DNA of 32,632 nt from Lachnospiraceae bacterium MC2017 (GTDB taxonomy: Bacteria > Bacillota > Clostridia > Lachnospirales > Lachnospiraceae), in assembly GCA_000701625.1 (NCBI GenBank), contig KL370808.1:3946-36577 (forward strand). The letters run 5' to 3'. This document shows positions 23,673 to 31,279 of this stretch, piece by piece; position 1 is the stretch's first letter; the number at the start of each line of letters is the position of its first letter. The notes under the pieces were generated by a model. The model did no database searches and was not told the DNA's origin. It saw only the letters and a list, made by a program, of their open reading frames with translations. Made by a program: the position numbers and the translations under genes.

Positions 23673-24130
23673 ACGTATTTTCCCTCCTAAATATATGTGA
23701 TTTCATACGGAAAAAGGCCAGCTCAAATCTGACAAAGAACTAGTATGTACATAAAAATGAGTGTAATGAGCAGAACTGCAAAATGTAGAACGTGAAAAAT
23801 CGAAATATCTCATTTGTGTGTAAGCGAATGAGATCAAATAAAGACTTAGTTCAAAAAATTTTACATATATTACTGAAAGATAGAGAAAAAAGTATTTTTA
23901 ACCTTTACAATTATTATAACGTTGAGCATAAAGTGGTACAATAAAAACAAATAAAAATTTCCAAAAAACAATAGATGTCAATAGTTAAAATTTTAGTGAG
24001 TCTGAGCTAATATATAGCGTAAGGGTTAAAAAGTTATTGTGCACTTGTCCGAAACATGCGGCAGTAACACAATAATTAGATGATGACCCTTACATCATAG
24101 TATTGTATTTGGATAAGAAAGGGATTATGA
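23673..24130. other. Divergent intergenic region between permease and mutase
   Basis: AT-rich, with no gene seen on either strand. It should hold promoters for both genes. The only clear structure is the nested inverted repeat at 24019-24093. Confidence 0.55.
24019..24093 (+). promoter_or_regulatory. Nested inverted repeat in the mutase leader
   Basis: The outer arms GTAAGGGT (24019-24026) and ACCCTTAC (24086-24093) are perfect complements. The inner arms TTATTGTG (24034-24041) and CACAATAA (24068-24075) are also perfect. The central loop could form a further short CCG/CGG stem. It ends 37 bases before the mutase ATG and does not resemble a terminator. It may be a structured RNA leader or a regulator-binding region. 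Confidence 0.5.
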
Positions 24131-25813
24131 ATGTACAGAGAAGAGTATGAAAAATGGTTAAATGCAGATCTTATCGATGTTGATCTTAAGAAAGAGCTGC
24201 TTGATATTGCTGATGATGAGGAAGCTATCAAAGAGCGCTTTGCTGTAGCTCTTCAGTTTGGAACAGCAGGACTCAGAGGAACACTCGGAGCTGGAACAAA
24301 CAGAATGAATATCTGGGTTGTTCGTCAGGCAACACAGGGTGTAGCTGACTGGGTAAAGACTCAGGGCGGAACACAGACAGTAGCTATCAGCTATGACAGC
24401 CGTTTAAAGGGTTGGAACTTTGCAAGAGAAGCAGCTGGTGTACTTGCAGCAAACGGCATAAATGTACGTATCTATGACGAGCTCATGCCTGTACCGGCCC
24501 TCAGCTTTGCTACCAGATATTATAAGTGCAATGCAGGTATCATGATCACAGCATCTCATAACCCTGCAAAGTACAATGGTTATAAGGCATATGGTCCGGA
24601 TGGCTGCCAGATGACAGATGACGCAGCAGCAGTTGTATATGATTCTATCCAGAAGACAGATGTCCTTACAGGCGCAAAGCACATTGATTTTGCAGAAGGC
24701 GTAGAAAAGGGACTTATCAAATTTGTTGGAGAGGATTGCAAAAATGCTCTCTATGCAGCGATCGAAGAGAGACAGGTTCGTCCGGGTCTCTGCAAGACCG
24801 CAGGTCTGAAGCTTGTTTATTCACCTCTTAACGGAACAGGACTGGTTCCCGTTACCAGAGTACTCAGAGATATGGGTATCGAGGATATCACCATTGTTCC
24901 TGAGCAGGAATATCCTAACGGCTATTTCACAACCTGCTCATACCCGAATCCTGAGATTTTTGAGGCACTTGAGAAGGGACTTGAGCTTGCTAAAAAGGTT
25001 GGCGCAGATCTTATGCTCGCAACAGATCCCGATGCAGACCGTGTTGGTATCGCCATGAAGTGCCCTGATGGTTCTTATGAGCTTGTCAGTGGAAATGAAA
25101 TGGGAGTTCTTCTCCTTGATTATATCTGTGCAGGACGTATCGAAAAGGGCACTATGCCGAAGAATCCTGTAGCAGTTATGTCCATTGTATCCACACCCCT
25201 TGCAGTAAAGGTTGCTGAGCACTATGGAGTAGAGCTTCGTCAGACCCTTACAGGATTTAAGTGGATCGGTGATCAGATCGCACAGCTTGAGGCTGCAGGC
25301 GAAGTAGATAGATTTATCTTTGGATTTGAGGAGAGCTATGGTTACCTTGCCGGACCGTACGTAAGAGATAAGGATGCTGTTATCGGTTCCATGCTTATCT
25401 GCGAGATGGCAGCATATTATAGAAGCATCGGATCATCCATAAAGCAGCGTCTTGAAGAGATCTACAAGGAATACGGCAGATATCTGAATAAGGTTGATAG
25501 CTATGAATTCCCGGGCCTCACAGGTATGGACAAGATGAATTCCATCATGGCTTCCTTAAGAGAAAATGCACCGGCTGATTTTGCAGGTGATAAGGTAGTT
25601 ACAGTAACAGATTATACAAAGCCGGAGGAAACAGGTCTTCCTAAGGCAAATGTACTGATCTACGGTCTTGAGAGTGGCTCCACAGTAGTTATCCGTCCGT
25701 CCGGAACAGAGCCAAAGATCAAGGCATATTACACAACAAAGGGTGCTGACCTTGCAGGTGCACAGGCTGAAAAAGATAAGCTTGCAGGAGCAGTAAAACC
25801 TCTTTTTGCTTAA
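24131..25813 (+). CDS. Phosphoglucomutase/phosphomannomutase (phospho-sugar mutase)
   Basis: A cytosolic enzyme interconverting hexose 1-phosphate and 6-phosphate, most likely glucose, feeding glycogen, cell-wall and exopolysaccharide synthesis. The 560-residue length matches the PgcA/PGM2-like alpha-phosphohexomutases. Motifs in order: FGTAGLRG (43-50), phosphoserine loop TASHNP (Ser142), metal loop DPDADRVG (299-306), sugar loop FEESYG (399-404) and phosphate-binding RPSGTEPK (522-529). AAAGGG lies seven bases before ATG 24131. Codon choice is strongly biased, suggesting high expression. The next gene starts five bases after its stop. Confidence 0.94.
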   Translation: MYREEYEKWLNADLIDVDLKKELLDIADDEEAIKERFAVALQFGTAGLRGTLGAGTNRMNIWVVRQATQGVADWVKTQGGTQTVAISYDSRLKGWNFAREAAGVLAANGINVRIYDELMPVPALSFATRYYKCNAGIMITASHNPAKYNGYKAYGPDGCQMTDDAAAVVYDSIQKTDVLTGAKHIDFAEGVEKGLIKFVGEDCKNALYAAIEERQVRPGLCKTAGLKLVYSPLNGTGLVPVTRVLRDMGIEDITIVPEQEYPNGYFTTCSYPNPEIFEALEKGLELAKKVGADLMLATDPDADRVGIAMKCPDGSYELVSGNEMGVLLLDYICAGRIEKGTMPKNPVAVMSIVSTPLAVKVAEHYGVELRQTLTGFKWIGDQIAQLEAAGEVDRFIFGFEESYGYLAGPYVRDKDAVIGSMLICEMAAYYRSIGSSIKQRLEEIYKEYGRYLNKVDSYEFPGLTGMDKMNSIMASLRENAPADFAGDKVVTVTDYTKPEETGLPKANVLIYGLESGSTVVIRPSGTEPKIKAYYTTKGADLAGAQAEKDKLAGAVKPLFA

Positions 25814-25817
25814 AGAT

Positions 25818-26756
25818 ATGAATAAAGACAAGATAAAGATACTTGAAGGTTTTATTAAAGAGCTTAACGTCGAAGTAAATGATCTCTGCGTTTATTGCAG
25901 AGATTATTACGAAGACGACGCATTTTCCTCATATGATTCGGATTCTATAGAGGATCCTGATTCGGATGATTTCGGTGGAGATAATTACAGATATCTTACG
26001 AAATCCGGAGCCCAGTCAGCATGCAAAAGGGCAGTAAAGCGGGTTTTTTCATATGTTTCCCGGGAATATGAGAAAACTATGAAAGATGCTCTTTCAGAAA
26101 TGAAAGAGTATTTCGCTGAGGAAACACCTGATTATCTGGAAAATGTACAGGATTTTATCGAAGTTTTTTCGGATTATCTGGAGAGCTGCGTAGTAGAAAA
26201 CTTTGCGCTTAAAGATGAATTAAAAGAACTAATGCTTAAAAAGCGCGATGTGTATTTTGCCGAATTATTGGACTGGGATAAGATACAGTGTGAAATGAGA
26301 GCAGAGTTAGAACGCAGAGTTAATTGGGCTCTTTCTGCTTTTAAGCCGGTCATACCGGGTGAAAAACAGCTTCTTGATGAGATGCTGGCTTCTTGTGATT
26401 ATGACTATGATGAAGATGATAAGAGATATTGTTATGATATCGATGAAGCCTGTGACACGGCTTCTGAATACATAGAAGATCTCATAGAAGAAAAAGCAGA
26501 AAATCTCTTTAATGCAGCAGCTGCAGCATGCCTTGATCTTATCGAAAGTTACGCAGACCGCGTAAAAGCAGCACTTCTGGCTCTTTATATCGATATAGTC
26601 GAGAATGAGACCGGACAGAAATTAACTGATGAAGAAATTGATCAGTTCAGAGAAGAAAATCTGGAATTGCCAATCTATGATGACAATATAGAAGAACTCA
26701 TTGAAGAACCAAAATCAAAGACATTTATAGTCTATCCATGGGAATTGTTGAAGTGA
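25818..26756 (+). CDS. Acidic protein of unknown function (312 aa)
   Basis: A soluble, strongly acidic, mostly helical protein of 312 residues with no signal peptide. It has clusters of Asp/Glu and Tyr/Asp (YDYDEDDKRYCYDID) and a coiled-coil-like middle. It starts only five bases after the mutase stop and has no clear ribosome site, so translation probably depends on the mutase gene. I do not recognise the family. It may be a scaffold or regulator tied to the mutase, from position only. Confidence 0.7.
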   Translation: MNKDKIKILEGFIKELNVEVNDLCVYCRDYYEDDAFSSYDSDSIEDPDSDDFGGDNYRYLTKSGAQSACKRAVKRVFSYVSREYEKTMKDALSEMKEYFAEETPDYLENVQDFIEVFSDYLESCVVENFALKDELKELMLKKRDVYFAELLDWDKIQCEMRAELERRVNWALSAFKPVIPGEKQLLDEMLASCDYDYDEDDKRYCYDIDEACDTASEYIEDLIEEKAENLFNAAAAACLDLIESYADRVKAALLALYIDIVENETGQKLTDEEIDQFREENLELPIYDDNIEELIEEPKSKTFIVYPWELLK

Positions 26757-26836
26757 TGTTTGTTCGTATTGTCTAGGTTAAAATATGAACACAGTACAGT
26801 GTATGCAATTTTGAACAATAAAAACCGGCTTTTCAC

Positions 26837-26865
26837 TCGACAAACTAGAACATTTTTATTAAAAT
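26837..26865 (+). promoter_or_regulatory. Promoter of the candidate small RNA
   Basis: TCGACA, a 17-base spacer and TAAAAT. Both hexamers match five of six consensus bases, placed about 70 bases before a terminator with no gene between. Confidence 0.6.
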
Positions 26866-26871
26866 AAAATT

Positions 26872-26978
26872 ACCAAATGAAGGGGAGATGGATAAAGGTT
26901 TTATCCATCACATGAGGTGGAGTTTTGAAGGGACAAAAGGCAGAATCCTAAATAAAGGATTTTGCCTTTTGTTTTTTT
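26872..26978 (+). ncRNA. Candidate small RNA (~107 nt)
   Basis: Between the promoter at 26837-26865 and the terminator at 26933-26978 lies a short region with no convincing reading frame. It contains a perfect 10-bp hairpin GATGGATAAA-GGT-TTTATCCATC (26887-26909), preceded by AAGGGGAG. A 30-codon frame starting in the hairpin runs into the terminator and has no usable ribosome site. The layout (promoter, hairpin, terminator) is that of a trans-acting small RNA. The start is inferred from promoter spacing. Confidence 0.5.
26933..26978 (+). terminator. Strong intrinsic terminator
   Basis: ACAAAAGGCAGAATCCT pairs along its full length (one wobble) with AGGATTTTGCCTTTTGT, followed by seven T's. 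It ends the candidate small RNA and any transcript from the mutase operon. Confidence 0.9.
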
Positions 26979-26999
26979 AAACTATAATATCTATTCCAA

Positions 27000-27038
27000 A
27001 CAAAAATCCCTGACCTTCACAAAAGTCAGGGATTTTGT
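27000..27038 (-). terminator. Terminator of the phosphofructokinase gene
   Basis: On the minus strand ACAAAATCCCTGAC pairs with GTCAGGGATTTTTGT, with a T run in the descending arm. It lies about 70 bases after the stop of the phosphofructokinase. Confidence 0.8.
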
Positions 27039-27105
27039 ATATCCATATCATACGATGACAGAGTCAAAAGGAATTATGAACCCAGCATCATTATATTATT
27101 ACGAA

Positions 27106-28344
27106 TTACTTAGTGATCGGTCTGTACAGATGTCTCGGAATACCATCAACCATGATAGGAGAAACATCGCCCTGGATAAGTGGACGAACATAAGTAATAA
27201 AGTCATCTGATACATAAGAACCGTCTTTTGATATCCAGTCTTTCGGTACGAGTTTCTCATCATTAGCAATTTTATGTACATCCTTAACCTCAGTTCCGCA
27301 CTGGTACGGATCATCGGAGTGACGCACAAGAGTAACCATCTTTCCGGTATCACCTTCGTCGGCAGCTAGTACAGCAGCACCGCCAACCTGATATGCTTCG
27401 AGGATATCGACACGGGAAGCTAGATGAGAACCTGCTCTCTGAAGTGTTGACAACTCGATCGCTCTGGTCTTGCATCCTAGCTCGCCTGCGATGAAACTTG
27501 TAAGGTAGCTTGCAGTTCCGGAAAGCTGTCTGTGACCGAAAGCATCTACAAAGTCAACGGCCTGGCCGAGCTCGCACACATACTTTCCGTCTGAAGTATG
27601 GATTCCTTCAGAAACAGCGACTACAACAGAAGGCTGTTTTTCAAGGAGTTTTGCAACTTTATCGCGGAATTTATGAAGATCAAAAGTTACTTCCGGCAGA
27701 TATATGAGATCTGGGCCGGCACAATCCTCTCCCTTTGCAAGGATTGACGCACCTGTGAGCCATCCGGCATTTCTTCCCATTATCTCAACGATAGTAACAA
27801 CGCCCTTTTCGTACTCAAGGCAATAGCTGTCACGGATTATCTCCTTAACAGAAGTGCCGATATATTTAGCTGCGCTGCCATATCCCGGAGTATGATCGGT
27901 AAGAGCCAGATCATTATCAATTGTCTTAGGGCAGCCGATAAATTTTATTTCGGAACCGGTGAGAATAGAGTAGTCGGAAAGCTTTTTGATGGTGTCCATG
28001 GAATCATTTCCACCAATATAGATAAGCGCTTCTATTTCAAGCTTATTCAGAATGGCAAAAATCTTTTCATAAGTAGCCATGTCCTGATGAATATCAGGGA
28101 GCTTAAAACGGCAGGATCCAAGATAAGCTGCAGGTGTTCTCTTTAAGAGCTCGACATCGAGGTCGTTTTTGATGTGCTCGGACAGATCGATGTACTTTTC
28201 TTCCATTAATCCCTGTATTCCATGCAGCATACCATAGACTTTTTTTGCTCCACGGTCTTTAGCTGTGCGGTATACGCCTGCTAAGGATGAATTGATAGCG
28301 GCTGTAGGGCCGCCTGATTGTCCTACGATTACATTTCCCTTCAT
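27106..28344 (-). CDS. 6-phosphofructokinase, pyrophosphate-dependent type
   Basis: A glycolytic enzyme phosphorylating fructose 6-phosphate. The 412-residue protein starts MKGNVIVGQSGGPTAAINSS; GGGAGG nine bases upstream supports this ATG over a longer frame. In ATP enzymes the phosphoryl-donor motifs are GGDGS and P-G-TIDND. Here they are GGNDS (111-115) and PKTIDND (139-145). Asp at the second position and Lys before TIDND are the marks of pyrophosphate-dependent enzymes, so PPi is the likely donor and the reaction reversible. The Asn where most enzymes have Asp is unusual. Other motifs present are TPGYGSAAKYIG and EIMGRNAGWL. The long leader contains hairpins described separately. Confidence 0.92.
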   Translation of the reverse strand: MKGNVIVGQSGGPTAAINSSLAGVYRTAKDRGAKKVYGMLHGIQGLMEEKYIDLSEHIKNDLDVELLKRTPAAYLGSCRFKLPDIHQDMATYEKIFAILNKLEIEALIYIGGNDSMDTIKKLSDYSILTGSEIKFIGCPKTIDNDLALTDHTPGYGSAAKYIGTSVKEIIRDSYCLEYEKGVVTIVEIMGRNAGWLTGASILAKGEDCAGPDLIYLPEVTFDLHKFRDKVAKLLEKQPSVVVAVSEGIHTSDGKYVCELGQAVDFVDAFGHRQLSGTASYLTSFIAGELGCKTRAIELSTLQRAGSHLASRVDILEAYQVGGAAVLAADEGDTGKMVTLVRHSDDPYQCGTEVKDVHKIANDEKLVPKDWISKDGSYVSDDFITYVRPLIQGDVSPIMVDGIPRHLYRPITK

Positions 28345-28441
28345 GTTCGATACCTCCCAACAAAATAGAATGATAAAAAATGATAAAAGACGTGCTTCAT
28401 TTTCTCGACATATAGGAAATTCCGTTGGAATTCCTATATAT

Positions 28442-28461
28442 AAAAAATGCACTACGTGCAT
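28442..28461 (-). promoter_or_regulatory. Terminator-like hairpin inside the phosphofructokinase leader
   Basis: On the minus strand ATGCAC-GTA-GTGCAT is followed by six T's, about 100 bases before the start codon. A short stem with a T run inside a leader is the form of an attenuator. A second imperfect stem (TATAGGAATTCC with one bulge, 28409-28442) overlaps it on the coding side and could compete. Confidence 0.4.
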
Positions 28462-28472
28462 GAGGATGCGAC

Positions 28473-28536
28473 GCGCGAAGATAGGAAGAAACTACGGTTC
28501 CCGCGCTTACGCGGAGAATCCGACTTTGTCGGATCC
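28473..28536. repeat. Palindromic intergenic element, copy A
   Basis: Shares with 28678-28742 the words GATAGGAAGA, a GG(T/C)TCCCG core, an outer GCGC pair and a closing GAATCCGAC-NNN-GTCGGAT stem. It lies in the leader of the phosphofructokinase gene. Confidence 0.65.
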
Positions 28537-28584
28537 TTTATTCTACACGGCACTGTGAGAAAATGTATGGTAAAAATTTAATAT

Positions 28585-28593
28585 ATTATAACA
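28585..28593 (-). promoter_or_regulatory. Extended -10 promoter of the phosphofructokinase gene
   Basis: On the minus strand TGTTATAAT gives a perfect TATAAT with TGn before it; no good -35 is seen. It predicts a leader of about 235 bases before the start codon at 28344. Confidence 0.45.
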
Positions 28594-28677
28594 TATTTCT
28601 GAAACAAAAGGGAAATTAAGTGCAATTTTCTGACATATTGTATAAAATGTGGGTTGCTGTTCATTCGCTTTCGGCTG

Positions 28678-28742
28678 GCGCAGATAGGAAGAGCCTATGG
28701 CTCCCGAGCCTGCGCAGAGAATCCGACAAAGTCGGATTCTCT
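28678..28742. repeat. Palindromic intergenic element, copy B
   Basis: GCGCAG pairs with CTGCGC around an AGCC-TAT-GGCT stem. It is followed by a perfect 12-bp stem AGAGAATCCGAC-AAA-GTCGGATTCTCT. It lies just after the stop of the DUF4153/4173 gene and may also end that transcript. Confidence 0.7.
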
Positions 28743-28767
28743 GTTGCGAGATTGATTTCGAATGAAT

Positions 28768-30405
28768 TTATGGTCTGAAGATCAGATTATCAGCTATATG
28801 ATCGCTCAAGTTAAAGTCTCTGATCCTGTTAATGAGGGATTCCTGTTTTTCCTTATATGAAAAATTGTGACGATAAGAGATAAGTTTTGCAGCAGTATCA
28901 TAATCTTCGGCTTCGATCAATGCAGGTATAGCGTCCACGGACAGATGATTTCTGATATATTCAGAATCATAATTACTGGTGCGGCCGTTCTCAGTTGTAA
29001 CAGATGACTCATAATTATCACTGTTTACGTTGTAGCGAGCGATCCAGTAATCAGGCTTGATGAATGCGAAGATGATATATAAGCATGTTCCCGTGATCAG
29101 GCAATATTTTGCGACTGTGACACTTTTTGCCAGTAACCCTATAGTCAAAATGGTGAGGCAGATAGTAAGCACTATCAAAAACCAGAGTACGAAAAATCTC
29201 AAAAATGAAAGACTATAAGCTGATACATACAATATCATTCTGTAGGCACTGGAAAAGATCATCACAAAAGTACACAAGCAAATAATGATAGTAAAAATAT
29301 TAAGGAAAAGAGTTTTATCAAATTTGCTTCTTACGATAGCAGCGATAAGGATATTTATCATGCAGACAAATAACAACTGATAAAAACCTTCGTGTGCATA
29401 TTCAGCATAAGTGTATCCGTTCGGAAGAGAAGCGTGTCCAATGAGGAATACCAACTGAATAGCGCAGAAAATAATATAGATTACAGTAAGGAGCAATTCC
29501 ATCGGCATCATAAGCAGAGGATTCCATTTGTTAGATGCTGTGGTGGCTTCACTTTTGAAGTAATTGTTATTGGGATTGAGCTTTGCGAAAATGCTGTATA
29601 TTGTGATATTGGATACAAAAAACCAGAAAATGATACCTATCACATCAAAAAACTGCTCTGTAATATCAAAGTTGAATTCAAGATTTTTAAGCACAGAAGC
29701 AAAGATCAGATCAGCACTGGCAAGGAGGCAGACGATGATAAGCACTACCGGTAAAGCGATTACTATTCCGGCAAGTATAAGCTGTCGATTTTTCTTTTTT
29801 TCTATGGCCTCTGCTGTAAGGGTCTTCTTTGATGAATGATATGCCAGCAATCCTAAAAACGGCTCAAAAATATTTATGAGAGGGAGAAAAATCAGCCTGA
29901 TAAATGCTCCGGCTATACGCGTAGGATTATTTCCGGTAGCATCGACATAGCTTCTATAAAAAAGGCATCCGATTAAAAGCTGCATACCAAAACCTGTTAA
30001 AATATGGAGAGTGAAGGATGCAGTAAGAAACTGTGAGATAGCCAGTAGAACTATTGCTGTCAGGTAAAATAAACGAACCCCTGGTTTACCGTTTCTTTCC
30101 AAAATAAAACATTTGGGGGCATAGCATACAGCTTTTTCGGTTCTCAGATCGATAATAGCGATATAGATTAGACTGAAAATGATAAAAATCGTATGAGAGA
30201 TACCACCGATCGCACTTTTATACATAAAAAGACAGAAGATGATTCCATAGATGCATGACCAAAGACCGAAATTGCTGAAATCTGAAAGACGCCTGGCCTT
30301 CTGCATGGCATCGTGCAGTCTTGCTTTTTCTGCATTTTCTGCAAAAGGATTTGGTGCAGTCTGTGAACCTTGATTAAATTGTCCTGGAATAGTATTAACG
30401 TCCAT
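28768..30405 (-). CDS. DUF4153/DUF4173 multi-pass membrane protein
   Basis: An integral membrane protein of 545 residues with about twelve hydrophobic segments. An N-terminal soluble stretch is rich in Asn/Gln/Ala, and a C-terminal soluble domain of about 90 residues follows the last segment. The sequence GYTYAEYAHEGFYQLLFV matches the signature (TYAEYA.xGF.QLL) of the DUF4173/DUF4153 family. The biochemical function is unknown. GGAGG precedes the ATG. It starts 14 bases after the XRE regulator gene and is the last of a three-gene operon. Confidence 0.85.
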   Translation of the reverse strand: MDVNTIPGQFNQGSQTAPNPFAENAEKARLHDAMQKARRLSDFSNFGLWSCIYGIIFCLFMYKSAIGGISHTIFIIFSLIYIAIIDLRTEKAVCYAPKCFILERNGKPGVRLFYLTAIVLLAISQFLTASFTLHILTGFGMQLLIGCLFYRSYVDATGNNPTRIAGAFIRLIFLPLINIFEPFLGLLAYHSSKKTLTAEAIEKKKNRQLILAGIVIALPVVLIIVCLLASADLIFASVLKNLEFNFDITEQFFDVIGIIFWFFVSNITIYSIFAKLNPNNNYFKSEATTASNKWNPLLMMPMELLLTVIYIIFCAIQLVFLIGHASLPNGYTYAEYAHEGFYQLLFVCMINILIAAIVRSKFDKTLFLNIFTIIICLCTFVMIFSSAYRMILYVSAYSLSFLRFFVLWFLIVLTICLTILTIGLLAKSVTVAKYCLITGTCLYIIFAFIKPDYWIARYNVNSDNYESSVTTENGRTSNYDSEYIRNHLSVDAIPALIEAEDYDTAAKLISYRHNFSYKEKQESLINRIRDFNLSDHIADNLIFRP

Positions 30406-30419
30406 GATATTTCCTCCGT

Positions 30420-30647
30420 TTATTTTCTCCTGAATTCTAAAATATCTCCAGGCTGGCAGTCTAACGCATCACATATTTTTACCAGAGTGGCAACTTTGAT
30501 TGCTTTTGCTTTTCCGGTTTTTAATATGGACATATTAGCTATTGTTATCCCAACTTTTTCAGCGAGCTCGGTGAGTGACATCTTTCGTTTTGCCAGCATC
30601 ACATCGATATTAAATATGATCTCACCTTTTAATTCTTCATTTTCCAT
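30420..30647 (-). CDS. XRE-family transcriptional regulator (YozG-like, 75 aa)
   Basis: A 75-residue DNA-binding protein consisting almost only of a Cro/C1-type helix-turn-helix: MSLTELAEKVGITIANMSIL is helices 2-3, and KVATLVKICDALDCQPGDIL is the closing helix with the family's C-terminal 'CQPGDIL' motif. This short form is regularly paired with DUF2975 membrane proteins, as here. AAAGGAG precedes its ATG, and it lies 12 bases from each neighbour. It is the natural candidate to bind the twin palindromes at 31206-31260 and control its own operon. Confidence 0.93.
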   Translation of the reverse strand: MENEELKGEIIFNIDVMLAKRKMSLTELAEKVGITIANMSILKTGKAKAIKVATLVKICDALDCQPGDILEFRRK

Positions 30648-30659
30648 TGTGTCACTCCT

Positions 30660-31166
30660 TTATATGGTCAGATCGTTCTGTTCTTTAAGGGATGCGGCGA
30701 CTGAGCACATTTTTTCAAGCACACGTGCACAGAAAGAAAAGGCAGAACCTGCAAAAATAATGATCATTGACAATATCATTATGCCCGGATGTGACATATT
30801 CATTAGAAAGAAGACCAGATTAATTATCAGAAAGAAGATCACGCCTGCTGCTGTAGCAACAAAGATCCGCTTGAACCACAGTTCATTTTCATGAGAAAAG
30901 GCTTTTTCTTTTCCGATGTTGTCGGAAATCTTCCAGGCAAAAAACAATATAATATAGTAAGGAATAGAACATGACCATGTAAAAATAAGCCATGGATAGT
31001 AGCAATATCCGAATTCCGGAGCCATATTCAAAATAGATTTTCCAATTTCCGGTATTCCAATAAAAAACATCATAAGTCCCAGTACACCGGTACAAATGAT
31101 AAATCCCTTTAGGATGCCGGACATTTTTAATAGTTCTTTTTTGAAATCAAAATCGTTTATATCCAT
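30660..31166 (-). CDS. DUF2975 family membrane protein
   Basis: A membrane protein of 168 residues with four hydrophobic segments. It has the DUF2975 features: a short soluble head, a paired-helix core, and the ISDNIGKEKAFSHENELWFKRI linker between segments two and three, a conserved family pattern. CAGGAGG lies well placed before its ATG. It is first in an operon with the XRE regulator and the DUF4153/4173 protein. DUF2975-XRE pairs are widespread in Firmicutes; the membrane partner may sense or sequester, but this is not established. Confidence 0.88.
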   Translation of the reverse strand: MDINDFDFKKELLKMSGILKGFIICTGVLGLMMFFIGIPEIGKSILNMAPEFGYCYYPWLIFTWSCSIPYYIILFFAWKISDNIGKEKAFSHENELWFKRIFVATAAGVIFFLIINLVFFLMNMSHPGIMILSMIIIFAGSAFSFCARVLEKMCSVAASLKEQNDLTI

Positions 31167-31205
31167 GAATAACCTCCTGATTTAAATGTACGATTTTTTG
31201 TAGAA

Positions 31206-31222
31206 TTATCGTAACACGATAA
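31206..31222. promoter_or_regulatory. Palindromic operator, site 1
   Basis: TTATCGT-AAC-ACGATAA, a perfect 7-bp inverted repeat. It overlaps a possible minus-strand -10 region of the DUF2975 operon (TTGCAT, 17 bases, TACGAT). Confidence 0.7.
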
Positions 31223-31243
31223 AAGCTAAAATGCAATAAAAAA

Positions 31244-31260
31244 TTATCGTAAAACGATAA
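31244..31260. promoter_or_regulatory. Palindromic operator, site 2
   Basis: TTATCGT-AAA-ACGATAA, identical to site 1 except one centre base. It lies 38 bases away, just before the sfsA ribosome-site region. Both divergent transcripts could be controlled from these two sites. Confidence 0.7.
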
Positions 31261-31279
31261 ATGATGAAAGGTATATGTA

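Noticed and set aside
23673-24018. Possible purine riboswitch before the NCS2 permease
   Set aside because: The conserved loop and junction words of purine-class riboswitches were not found on the minus strand.
26888-26980. 30-codon frame inside the candidate small RNA
   Set aside because: Its ATG is one base from the only ribosome-like site and it reads through the terminator, so coding is unlikely.
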